64,000 bases of DNA, taken from assembly GCA_037447655.1 (NCBI GenBank), contig JBBHKE010002900.1:1-64000 (forward strand), written 5' to 3'. Shown piece by piece: positions 55,301-64,000 of this stretch. The notes under the pieces were generated by a model. It was given only the letters and a program-made list of their open reading frames with translations, had not been told where the DNA came from and made no database searches. Source of the DNA: Zygnema cylindricum (Eukaryota; Streptophyta; Zygnematophyceae; Zygnematales; Zygnemataceae). A program made the translations under genes and the position numbers. Position 1 is the stretch's first letter. Each line of letters starts with the position of its first letter.

Positions 55301-56689
55301 AAAGGTTATTGTAAAGCAAAAGAGAAGGGACTAGGTTTTTTTTTGTGATGAAAAAAGGAAGGCGATTGAAAAGAAAGAAGCAATGATGATAACATGGGAA
55401 ATAACATAATTGGCAATAGAAAACGTGCAAAGGAATCGGGAAAACAAATTGGAGATTGGTGGAAATGTCTTTTTTTAAATAATGAATAAAAAGGAAAATT
55501 TCATTTTTTTTTTGTACACTTTGAGAATGTACGGTTGAAATAAAATAAGATTTTGAAAGTTGTACAAATTATAAATTTTAGAATTTTCAGATTTCGAAAT
55601 TGGTGATTGGTGAAATTTGAAACATTCAAAATCTATGAATTAAAATTTGGAAATTACATGTTTTAAGAATTTGAGAGGATAAAAAATGTTAAGTTTTGAA
55701 TTTTAGAACTTTCAAAATTTGGAATTGGTGATTTTGCAAAATTTGAAACAGTGAGGATTTGGGAATTAGAACTTGGGAATTAGAACTTGGGAATTATGAC
55801 ATTTAAGAATTTGGGAGACTGAGATTTCGGAAATTTTGCAATTAGCAAAATATATATGCATGATTAGGTATGTGGGCATCATAAACTATTAGAGTTTGAG
55901 GATTTGGGATTTTCCAATCCACCGTCAAAACATTGGGTGTAACTTAGGATTTATGCAAGGATCCAACTAAGGTCCACACATTAAGGACGTTTACGGCCAA
56001 ATTTGACGTAGTGGGGGAAAGGGTTGGCTAGACGGTTAGTTAAAGATGTCGATGCCTTTAAACTGGACTACAAAAATGACTAGAAAATATACTTTAAATA
56101 ATGCCATATGCCAAATAAATCAATGTGGAATATGCGACCATGGTGTTTAATCGTCCAAATTTCAACTTCTGCGTTTATTTTCACCGACCTTATTATCGAT
56201 TGTTTTTAAAAATGACTGAAAAATGCATTTGAAAAAAGTCAAAACCAATATAAACAAACTATGGAAGTGATGTGAGGGCGTAATAAGCCTCACAAAAAAA
56301 CCCAACAGTCAAGATGACATTTTGGAAGGGTATGGAGGAGTGGAATCCACGTAAAACCCAAAAAAAAAAAATCAAGCAATATTGGTGATTTTTTTCGCAA
56401 ATCCGAGGGGGGGGGAGGGGTCGGCAACACGTCAGAGGAATAAACCGTATAATTAGACGGAAAAAACCGTACAAATATCGCTAACAAAATCAATACCGGT
56501 GTTATCGCGATAAAAAAACGATTTTTCGCGATAACACCAGTGTCCATATATTATGCCAATATATCGATTATTAGTAAGCAAAAAAAGGCACATATCGATT
56601 ATCGTCAAAACCCTATCGTATTTTACAAGCATGTCTTGTAACTTTTCCGGTTTGGCTTTTGATATATGACTTCTTGGGTACGGGGAACA

Positions 56690-57410
56690 CCTTAAGCATA
56701 CATTTTAAGATCCCATTCAGAATTTTATAAAATGGGTAGTTAAAGAATAGTAAGGTTCAGTAAAACTCTCACTCATTAGTAAAACTCTCACTCATTAGAG
56801 ACACTCACTCATTAAAGAGAAGTTCATGTATTCAAAATGACATTGAGGGTCTCTCCTTCCAAAAGTTTGGCCAAACTTAAACGAACCTGCATTTCTATCT
56901 CCTTCATTCTTGTCGTTAATCCTCGCCGATCTGGGATTGTAGTCTTTGGTGAAAAACCCATCACCATTTCACGAAACTCCTCGCTCTCTTCCACACTTAG
57001 CTCTTGGGAGTCCAAACACGAAAAAATCTGTCTTTAAAGAACTTGCAGCTCTTTTATTGATAAAGTCTTCATTGCTATTGTTTTCTCTTCAATCTCCTTC
57101 AGTTTCCCGGCTGCACCTGCAAATCTGCAAATAGATTAGATTATTATGGTTGTGTTTTAGGTGAGATACTAAATCCGAAGGACTAATTGACTTCCCTCTA
57201 GCCACAAGCATCTCAAATTTTTATAGAATGCTTTATCTAATGCCTGTCGCCCTCTAATACCTTGAAATGCTGCCGTACTCTTGAGACTGCTCCTCTCGAA
57301 ATTGTTTTTCTAGCATGTTTGAATTCCTCCTTAATTTTTTTAAGTTCTCAAAACTTTGATATTCTCACTATATTCTAGCTTTTAGCTCCACATCTTATAT
57401 CTGGAATTGT
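56690..57410 (-). pseudogene. Decayed coding fragment Z, copy 2; family not recognised
   Basis: The minus strand has a 63-codon frame (57015-56824) and a broken continuation matching the plus-strand reading at 13100-13760. About 70% nucleotide identity. At 56760-56815 the segment TAAAACTCTCACTCATTAG is locally repeated. Function unknown. Confidence 0.5.
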
Positions 57411-57489
57411 CTCTGTGTCACATCCTCCTCTCCTTCTATAGTGTTGCTTGCTTTTTTATTAGACTATTTATGTTAAACCGAAAGAGAAT

Positions 57490-57900
57490 AAAATAATGGC
57501 TAAAAAAATAATTTCATTCTCTCACCTACCCTTGTGCCTCTCTTGTCAAAATCTAAAAACAGGTTATTCTCATGCGTCGAATAATCGGTTTAAAATATTT
57601 AAACAAATTATTCTTCTGCGTCACACAACCGATTTTTTTAACCTCTTTCCCACTTACCTTTCTGTTTCCCTTTTTCTCGCTCTCTCCTTCTTTGCCTTCA
57701 CCCTCTCCCTCTGTCTGTCTTTGATTAAAAATATCTTTCTGTCTCCCCTTCTGCCTTCCTCGCCTTCGTCTTTCTCGCCATCGTATTTCTCGCTTTTTTC
57801 TTTCTCTCCTTTTTCCCCTCTCTCTCTCCTTCTCTTTGATTATTATTTTTTTTTTTTTTTTCGTGTTTTTTATGAAATTAGTCCTACAAATGCTTTTTTG
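57490..57900. repeat. Pyrimidine-rich simple sequence
   Basis: Irregular CT-rich sequence (CTCTCCTTC, TTTCTCGC) over about 350 bp, similar in style to 26340-26690. The 137-codon frame here is low-complexity and not believed. Confidence 0.8.
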
Positions 57901-58600
57901 AATCCATGAGAAGAAAGAAAAACTTATATATATAAATATATATATAAATATTTATTATGTTTTATATTCGCTATTATTTGCACTGATTGGTGCTGCTTGC
58001 TCTGATTGGTGTTGCCTGCTTACATAATTCTCAGAAGATGGTTGGAGTAAATGGCGGCAGTCTGACAGTCCTGTTCATTTGGTTTTCAACATAGTTGTTC
58101 AAATCGCGCGATTTTTTCCTTTTTTTCGATTGAAACGTATAATTCGTGACTTTTGAAAAAATCGTAAAAAAACGTGTACTGTAAACTGTAACTGGAAATT
58201 TACGGGAACCTGTAAAAAAATTATTGTAACTGTACATTTTTTTACGGATATGTACGAAATATAACGAGAAATATTCGTCGTACTTATTGGTACTTTCTGT
58301 TCAGTGAACTGAACAGGAATACCACGGAAGCTGTACGTTATATAATCAAAAATGTACGGACATTTTCGAAATGAGACGTTGAACGTGACAATAATTTCGC
58401 GCGTTCAGTTTGAAATTTGTACGGGCGTCTACTTCAATTTTTTTTGAAAGAAGACGCCATGGAACATTGAAAACGAAACCGCGAGGAAGCTGCTTCCCCA
58501 TATCCTACCCTCTTCCCTCCCAAGCTTTTTACTATCTTCGGCCATGTCTGTCTGTCAGATAGGCTCGGACAGACGAAATTTCATAAAATTTTGCCTTCGT
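57901..58600. other. Unassigned AT-rich sequence
   Basis: Starts with an (AT)n-like run (57925-57960). Otherwise GTACGG-containing dispersed-repeat-like sequence, including a CTGTTCAGTGAACTGAACAG near-palindrome at about 58297. No gene seen. Confidence 0.4.
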
Positions 58601-58686
58601 GGCATTCGAACTCGGATACGTCAAGTGCGTAGTGTACTTGAAGGTGAACGTCTAGACTACCAGTTAGTGAAGAAGTTCCGATACTA
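58600..58686 (-). other. tRNA-derived SINE-like head (antisense)
   Basis: On the minus strand, CTAACTGGTAGTCTAGACG resembles the A-box/D-loop of a tRNA, and about 45 bases later GAGTTCGAATGCC resembles a B box. A full cloverleaf with a 7-bp acceptor stem is not apparent. It is most likely a tRNA pseudogene or SINE head; its family is unknown. Confidence 0.35.
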
Positions 58687-58885
58687 CTCCGCGAATCGTT
58701 ATTAGCGTTTTTAACTCTATATCGGCACCTCAAAATTTTGACATTAATACCTTAAATAGAATAAACTACACTATTTAAGGACATGGACCATAATCTGCCA
58801 CGTCTCCTGGCACTAAATTAGAATGAATGACGCTAATTTTTTCTTTACACTAATAATTTATCAACGCTAATAAAGATTCGCGGTG
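58687..58885. mobile_element. TA-flanked MITE, copy f (199 bp)
   Basis: Ends CTCCGCGAATCGTTATTAGCG and its inverted partner CGCTAATAAAGATTCGCGGTG, with TA on both sides. Same termini as the MITEs at 59.5-62.1 kb but a different interior. Confidence 0.75.
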
Positions 58886-59129
58886 TAGCGGAGAGTGTGA
58901 TAAAAATTTAAAGAGTTTATTGTTTTACTACTCATTTAACGGGAAAAACTTGCCAACTGCGTTATATGTAATAGTTTTTTGTTTTTTAATGTACGGAATA
59001 GTACGGAAGGAAATTCATTAACGATTTTTTGCGATTTGATCAAAAGGTTCAATGCGTTTGTTACATATAATTCGTCGCGTACGGTACGTTCGCACTAATC
59101 GCCGTGAACAACTATGGTTTTCAACAAGG

Positions 59130-59240
59130 TTAGATTTTATCATGTAATTGAAATTTTTAGTTTCGGTACGATACTTTTAGTACTATAAACTACTATTTTA
59201 AATTTGTTAACGTTAATGTGCTGCGCTGCCCTTACTAAAC
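59130..59240. repeat. Dispersed repeat, inverted copy of 12640-12740
   Basis: Matches the 12.6-kb copy over about 100 bp including TAGTACTATAAACTACTA. Confidence 0.55.
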
Positions 59241-59498
59241 TCCCGGTATGCAGAGTACGGAACAAATTGTCATACGTGGCATGCCACGCTATATACAGTA
59301 AATAATATAATACACTATATTATAAAGTACTATTATATAGAGCGTACTATATTTTTTCTCCTTATCGCCGATAATGAGGAATTTGTTGGTCTCCGCGCGA
59401 TAGATCGAGACCTCCGACCGTTTGATAACCGATAGCTGTCGGTATCGTTTTTTCGCGATAAATTCCTTGCCGATACACAACACTGCTTGAGAACAGTA

Positions 59499-60428
59499 CA
59501 CCTTGAATCGCTATTAGTGTTTAATGTATTTTTTGCCACTCAAAGCATCTTTTCTCCGTGCACACATGTCGGATTATGGATCTGACGGTTGCGGTTGAAA
59601 GGTAAGGGCGTGTCCCCATGTGTTCAAGAAAAGGTTTTTTCCCGTCGTTTACACAGAAAATGGGACTTCCTACTTGAAAATATTACGCCGTACGAAAAAT
59701 GGGCAAACACTCAAATACATTTTGCGTCATCTTGGAACTTGAAAGGTACGCCAATTTTGGCAGTATTATCATCGCGACCCACTTCCAGCTCATCTTCACA
59801 CTTGCACTAAAATCAAATCGCGACCTGCTTTTAATCAAAATACTACCCTATTGACGAATAGAAAGCCTGAGTTGCACGCGTCAAAAGTTTTCATTTGTTT
59901 TTTTGCAGATGGGAGAGTACACGAAAAAAAAATTGTTTGTCCGTTTGCTTATGTTGTCCACTTGTGGGCGTCTACAAATGTCATTTTGTAGACGTAGGCG
60001 ATTGCTTATGTCGTTCACGTGTGGGCGTCAACAAATGACAGTCAGCGTCGACAATTGTCTCAGTATGTCGGGAGTTCTTTGCGGCGTACAAATGTCCGCA
60101 GTTTGTTTCAAGATCGTTGGCGTCTACAAATGTCAGCAGTTTGTTGGCGTCTACATGTGTCGCAAGTATTGGCGACGTATACAACTGCCACATATTCAAA
60201 ATAATGAACGCGCAAGTAACGATTGACATAGGCACACTTTGAAAAGTACACCGTAAAATCAGCGCTAAATTCCAAAATAACGTTTCAAAATATCGGTTAC
60301 ATGGGGACACGCCCTAAGATTCTCAGCTTCCAATTGGCGGTCTCCATCTGAAAATTTGACAAGAGTGTACGGAGAAAAGATGTTTTAAGTGGCGAAAAAA
60401 ATCTTAACATGAATAGCGATACACGGTG
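59499..60428. mobile_element. TA-flanked MITE, copy b, containing a Harbinger MITE
   Basis: Ends CACCTTGAATCGCTATTA and the inverted AATAGCGATACACGGTG, each bordered by TA, the target duplication of the Tc1/mariner group. Inverted repeats extend about 65 bp inward (GCCACT-AAA-CATCTTTTCTCCG). Without the nested 709-bp MITE and its 3-bp duplication it is about 218 bp, like copy c. Confidence 0.8.
59606..60314. mobile_element. PIF/Harbinger-type MITE, copy 2, nested
   Basis: Same GGGCGTGTCCCCATGT ends as the 2784-3439 copy, flanked by TAA (59603-59605 and 60315-60317). 709 bp; the extra length is mainly a local duplication of a GGCGTCTACAAATGTC-type segment (about 60117-60165). Overall identity to copy 1 is about 90%. 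Confidence 0.88.
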
Positions 60429-60446
60429 TACTTCTGTTTCTTACTA

Positions 60447-60676
60447 CACCGTGTATCGCTATTATTGTACTGTACTGTAGTGTTAATGTTTTTTTTGCCA
60501 CTTAAAACATCTTTTCTCCTTACACAATTGCCTGATTTTCAATTTGAGACTGCCAATCGGAAGCCGATAATCTTACCTTCCAATCGCAACCGTCAGATCC
60601 ACATTCGGACAAGTGTCTACGGAGAAAAAATGTTTTAAGCGACGAAAAAAACGTTAACACTAATAGCGATACACGG
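60447..60676. mobile_element. TA-flanked MITE, copy c (230 bp)
   Basis: Ends CACCGTGTATCGCTATTA and GCGATACACGG between TA dinucleotides. The interior matches copy b in inverted orientation. It lies only 18 bp from copy b. Confidence 0.8.
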
Positions 60677-61027
60677 TACTGTTGTTTTGGTACTTTTCTT
60701 TTGCAGTTTGAATCACAATAATTGCAGTCGGATCTGTGTTTCCTAAAAACACTTTTTGAAATAAAATTACTTTTCTAAGTTAAAAATTGTCCTGTATTAC
60801 TTGTTTATTGGGCGGTTATACTGCACTTTAGTACGGTATTGTACTTTCAAAAGTAAAAAAAATGAAGTTTAAACCCCAAAAAGTGAATTGCATCGTGACC
60901 CTTGCCGGTGACCTCACGAGTCACATACTTTTGCGTACTACTGAATAAAAAGTGCGTTCGACGCACTGAATTTGCACTAAAATACGCTTTAAAGTATGCA
61001 CTGAATGAAACTCATAAGCATGTACTA

Positions 61028-61562
61028 CACCATGAATCGTTATTCGCGTAATGGTTTCTTTAGCGTGTAGGAACAATTACCGTTATTTACGCTAATTGAG
61101 AATTTGGATTTTTTCCAAAAAAACATACATACTGGATATTTACTCATACTAATTTGGATTTTAAATAAAATAAACACCCGCCCCAAACTTTTTAACACTA
61201 ATACAGGTTCTGTTCAAAATCTGACAAATTGTACACAAATCGTACGTTCACACTGTCGAAACGCGATTGCCGGACAAATATGTGAGAACGTGATTTTTGA
61301 CAACCCGATTGCATCCCCTTTTTAGAGCGCATATTCTCATGCGTCCGTGGTTACTAAAACCCATTAAATATACTTTCTCACTTAAAAAGGTACATTTTGT
61401 ACGGTTTGACAACCGTACAACACTCTATTTAGATGATAAAAATTGGAAAAGAACCCTAAATGGCGTAAAAGAAAAAACAGAATAATTTATGCTGTTTAAG
61501 AATTTGGGGAAAAAAAAAGGTACCTTAAATAGCGTCCATTACGCCAATAGCGATTCACGGTG
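61028..61562. mobile_element. TA-flanked MITE, copy d (535 bp)
   Basis: Ends CACCATGAATCG and CGATTCACGGTG between TA dinucleotides. Subterminal ACGCTAAT and AAATAGCG motifs occur at both ends. Its interior is the reverse complement of copy e. No transposase is encoded. Confidence 0.8.
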
Positions 61563-61574
61563 TACTGTACAGTA

Positions 61575-62115
61575 CACCGCCAATCGCTATTAGCGTTGTG
61601 TACGCTAATCCCGTCCCGCTTTTTTTTTGTTTTATTCTCAAATAGCGTAGTTTATTCTATTCTTTTCTTTATTCTATTTAGGGTTATATTCAGTACGTGT
61701 TAGTATTCTAGTTAGTGGTGTACGGTCAGTGTCAGACCGTACATAAATGTACCTTTTTAAGTTAAAAATTACAATAAATTAGTTTTAGTAACCGCGGACG
61801 CATGAGAATGTGCGTTCTAAAAAGGAAAAAAAACCAGGTCGTAAAAAATCCCGCTCGCACATATTCGTCCGACAGCCGCGTTTCGACCGTGTGAATGTAC
61901 GATTTGTGTACGATTTGTCAGGTTTTGTACGAAAACTTATATTAGTGTAAGCATGTTTGCGACCGACATTTTTTTTTTCAAAGATCCAAATTACCATAAT
62001 CAAACAATTAGAATGTATGATTTTTTCCAAAATTTTCAAATTCTTAAATAGCGTACACCACGGTAATTATTTGTATACGCTAATGAAACCTACACGCTAA
62101 TAGCGATTGGCGGTG
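61575..62115. mobile_element. TA-flanked MITE, copy e (541 bp), inverted to copy d
   Basis: Ends CACCGCCAATCGCTATTAGCG and the inverted CGCTAATAGCGATTGGCGGTG, flanked by TA. It is separated from copy d by the 12-bp perfect palindrome TACTGTACAGTA (61563-61574). Confidence 0.82.
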
Positions 62116-62179
62116 TACTGTACTGTACCGTACCGTACACTAACAAATGTTTTATCCACAAAGGGGTTTGGCATGGGGT

Positions 62180-62250
62180 TCTGAACCAAAGCCTCCTCTC
62201 CCTCTCTCCCTCTCTCCCTCTCCCTCTCTCCCTCTCCCTCTCCCCCCCCA
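62180..62250. repeat. (CTCTCCCT)n simple repeat
   Basis: Imperfect CT-rich octamer run before the right-edge gene. Confidence 0.9.
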
Positions 62251-62290
62251 TCTCGCGCCATGCTGCCCGCAGCAGGGGGGTGTACCTCCT

Positions 62291-62460
62291 GCCACGTGGC
62301 AGGATTTCCTGCCTGCCACGTGGCAACAGGATCTTTCCGGAGAACCGAGGGAGGCATCCCGACACGTGTCCTCCTGCCATGCGTCGGCACGACACGTGTC
62401 ATCATGACACGGAGTAATTTGACACGTGGCAAAATGGCTCGCGGCAGGATGACACGTGTC
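62291..62460. promoter_or_regulatory. Array of six CACGTG palindromes (G-box type)
   Basis: GCCACGTGGC lies at 62291-62300 and 62315-62324; GACACGTGTC at 62361-62370, 62391-62400 and 62451-62460; GACACGTGGC at 62421-62430. The last four start exactly 30 bp apart. CACGTG is the binding core of plant bZIP and bHLH factors (G-box/ABRE; general knowledge). The array lies about 160-330 bp before the ATG of the right-edge gene. It may instead be a 30-bp minisatellite, or code in the overlapping open frame 62260-62802, since 30 is a multiple of three. Confidence 0.6.
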
Positions 62461-62620
62461 AGAGCGGCGGAGGTGGAGCAGTCATCGAGCGCGGAAGAGA
62501 CAAAGGGGGGGGGAGGGGAGAAGAGAAGGAGAGGGAGACCGAGAGTAAAAAATATGGAGGAGAGGAATGGGGCTGGGAATGTTGCGAGTGAGAGAGAAGG
62601 GAGAGAGAGAGAGAGTGTAG

Positions 62621-63541
62621 ATGGGAGTGAAGAGGAAGGAGGGAAGGAGGAGGAAGGGAGAGGGAGAGGGAGAGGGAGGGGTGGGAGAGGAAGGGGGAGA
62701 GGGAGAGGAGGGAAGGGGAAAAATGGCAGCATTGAAACTGTTGGATATGGAGACAGTGATGGAGAGGGGGGGGGGAGAGGGAGAGGAGGGAAGGGGAGGT
62801 AGAGAGAGAGAAGGGAGGAGTAGTAGTGAGGTACAAAATGGGCTTCCTTCACATTTATTAAAAAATGAGGAAACTTCTGTTTTTCCCAAAAATGAATGGG
62901 GTACAAATGGAGTTACTAATGTTTATATGGAAAAGGAGAAGGAGGGGGAGGAGGAGGAGGCGGAGGGAGAGGGAGAGGGGAAGGGAATTAGGGTTTCTGG
63001 AGAGAGTCAAAATGTTGGAGCTTTGGGGAAGGAGAGGGAGGTAGAGGTAGAGGGAGAGGGAGAGATAGGAGGAGAGATAGAGGGAGAGATAGAGGGAGAG
63101 GTAAATGGAAGACAGAAGAAGAAAAGGGAGGAGAGAGAGGAAGAGAGAGAGGAGGGAGAGATGAAGTCAGAAAATCTTGAAAATTTTGAGGAACTCAACA
63201 ATGTGAATAATTCTGTTCAAAAGCCTTGGAAGGGAGAGAGGGAAGAGGAAGGTGAGACGGAAGGGGAGGGCGAGAGGGAAGAGGAGACCGAGAGGGAAGA
63301 GGAGGTGGAGAGGGAGGGAGGGGGAGAGGAGGAGGAGGAAGAAGAAGAATTATCTTCCATAGATGAAATAACAGCCAGGATGATGTTTATGGAGAGTCTT
63401 ATGAGGAGGAGTAGAGAGAGAGATGGGGAGGGGAGTGAGAGAGTGTTGGAGGAGATGCAATTGGCTGGGCTTGTGGCTGGGCCCAGAGCCCACCATGGAG
63501 TGGTAGTGGCCCACTCCCAGGGGGGAAATTACTATAGTACG
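62621..63541 (+). CDS. Exon 1 of acidic, possibly PPR-type host gene
   Basis: A 307-codon open exon ends at a strong donor (ACG/GTAAGAATT). Residues 1-245 are low-complexity, Glu/Gly/Arg-rich and probably disordered. From about residue 246 the composition becomes ordinary: LSSIDEITARMMFMESLMRR, then VLEEMQLAGLVAGPRAHHGV and VVAHSQGGNYYST, resembling the start of a pentatricopeptide repeat (PPR; helix pair binding organellar RNA). Splicing to 63963 keeps the frame and completes a motif. The ATG follows directly on an in-frame TAG. An overlapping frame (62260-62802) with an RRRGRPR AT-hook-like motif is an alternative N-terminus joined by a frame shift in the GGA repeats. Truncated by the window edge. 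Confidence 0.45.
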
Positions 63542-63962
63542 GTAAGAATTAGGTTTTTTTTTTTTGGTTTTTTTTTTTGGTTTTTTTTTTTGGTTTTTTT
63601 TTTGGTTTTTTTCCCTCCTTTTTACTAGGGTTTAGGGTTTTTGTTTGAGTTGGTTTGGTTAATTCCTTCTTTTTTTAGGGTTGGAGTTTGTTTTCTTGGT
63701 TCCTTTTCTTTAGTCCCTATTCTTTTTAGGGCTTTTTAGGGAGTTTTTTCTTAGTTTTTTTTTTGAACGGTATATGTTTTTGACAAAAAATGTAAGGGGA
63801 AAATTTGTTTCTTGAAAGATTTGTTTTTCAAATGTTTGTTTTCCAAAGATTTCTTTATTAATCTGAATCTTTATCAATTAACCTTTTGTGTATTAAACAT
63901 TTGTCAATTAAACGTTTTTCAATTAAACCTTTGTCAATTAAACGAAAAAAAATAAATGACAG
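63542..63962 (+). other. Predicted phase-0 intron (421 bp)
   Basis: GTAAGAATTAGG donor, T-rich body (four T8-13 runs separated by GG), acceptor AATGACAG. Contains CTAGGGTTTAGGGTTT, a telo-box-like motif, as often found near plant 5' gene ends. The branch point was not identified. Confidence 0.55.
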
Positions 63963-64000
63963 GTCGAAGCCCTCCAGCGAATGTTGAGTCTAAAAGTTGC
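63963..64000 (+). CDS. Start of exon 2 of the right-edge gene (partial)
   Basis: Open in phase 0 to the window end, reading VEALQRMLSLKV. Joined to exon 1 it continues the A-helix/B-helix pattern of a PPR-like repeat. Only 38 bases are visible. Confidence 0.4.

Larger units (their letters stand above)
53940..56606 (+). mobile_element. Decayed hAT element, copy 2 (plus strand)
   Basis: Transposase remnants (54.0-55.3 kb) are followed by a non-coding part with the tandem AATTGGTGATT array, a G run and the terminal ATCGATTATC motif, all matching 12615-10545 in inverted orientation. It is longer on the 5' side than copy 1. Confidence 0.65.

Noticed and set aside
62097-62906. 269-codon Pro/Ser-rich minus-strand frame
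   Set aside because: Shadow of GGA-rich coding or simple sequence on the plus strand, where splice signals and a PPR-like motif support the opposite strand.

Overview
This window looks like repeat-rich intergenic DNA from a streptophyte, most probably a land plant with a large genome. The evidence is plant-type LTR retrotransposons primed from initiator tRNA-Met, a chromodomain-bearing Ty3/gypsy (chromovirus) element, Ty1/copia and TR-GAG-like elements, DUF659-type hAT transposases, a pogo-like transposase, and TA- and TAA-flanked MITEs. The species cannot be told from the sequence. There is no rRNA, organelle or bacterial gene cluster and no CRISPR array. Almost all coding sequence belongs to mobile elements and most of it is broken. 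Only two candidate host genes stand out: a 110-residue single-pass membrane protein at 5.8 kb, which itself sits between inverted repeats, and the 5' end of an acidic, possibly pentatricopeptide-repeat (PPR) gene running off the right edge (62.6-64.0 kb).

Layout. 0-4.2 kb: A-rich tandem duplication, short direct repeats, a Harbinger-type MITE and a Tc1/mariner-type MITE. 4.5-7.2 kb: a unit with inverted repeats (Mutator-like in style) enclosing the small membrane-protein gene; part of its interior recurs at 8.0-8.5 kb. 9.6-14.4 kb: a decayed minus-strand hAT element with a 125-bp tandem array, and an LTR-like fragment. 14.9-19.2 kb: retroelement A (gag only). 19.3-21.4 kb: a second hAT, its C-terminal domain split by a purine-rich minisatellite.

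22-54 kb is a nested stack that can largely be unpicked. An old copia element (integrase from 22.0 kb, RT at 23.4-24.4 and 28.0 kb, RNase H at 28.6 and 44.1 kb) was hit by a pogo-like transposon (24.4-28.0 kb), by old retroelement B (28.85-43.97 kb: gag, protease, a PHD-finger-like tail and no RT) and, in its 3' LTR, by a TR-GAG element (44.72-53.83 kb). Element B's left LTR was then hit by a very young chromovirus (29.07-36.84 kb, LTRs differing at 3 of 967 sites, TSD GAACG). The TR-GAG 3' LTR (LTR divergence about 6%, TSD TGGCT) was hit by a second copia (47.80-52.72 kb, about 2% divergence, TSD TCTCC). The LTR divergences agree with the nesting order.

53.9-57.4 kb repeats the hAT-related material of 10.5-13.8 kb in the opposite orientation. 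58.6-62.1 kb is a cluster of TA-flanked MITEs, one carrying a nested Harbinger MITE and two forming a 1.1-kb head-to-head palindrome. Just upstream of the right-edge gene lies a striking array of CACGTG palindromes, four of them exactly 30 bp apart.

None of the retroelements appears able to move by itself: each lacks or has broken at least one essential product. The young chromovirus nevertheless has intact LTRs and target-site duplication, which suggests mobilisation in trans by relatives elsewhere in the genome. All family calls come from motifs read by eye; no database search was run.
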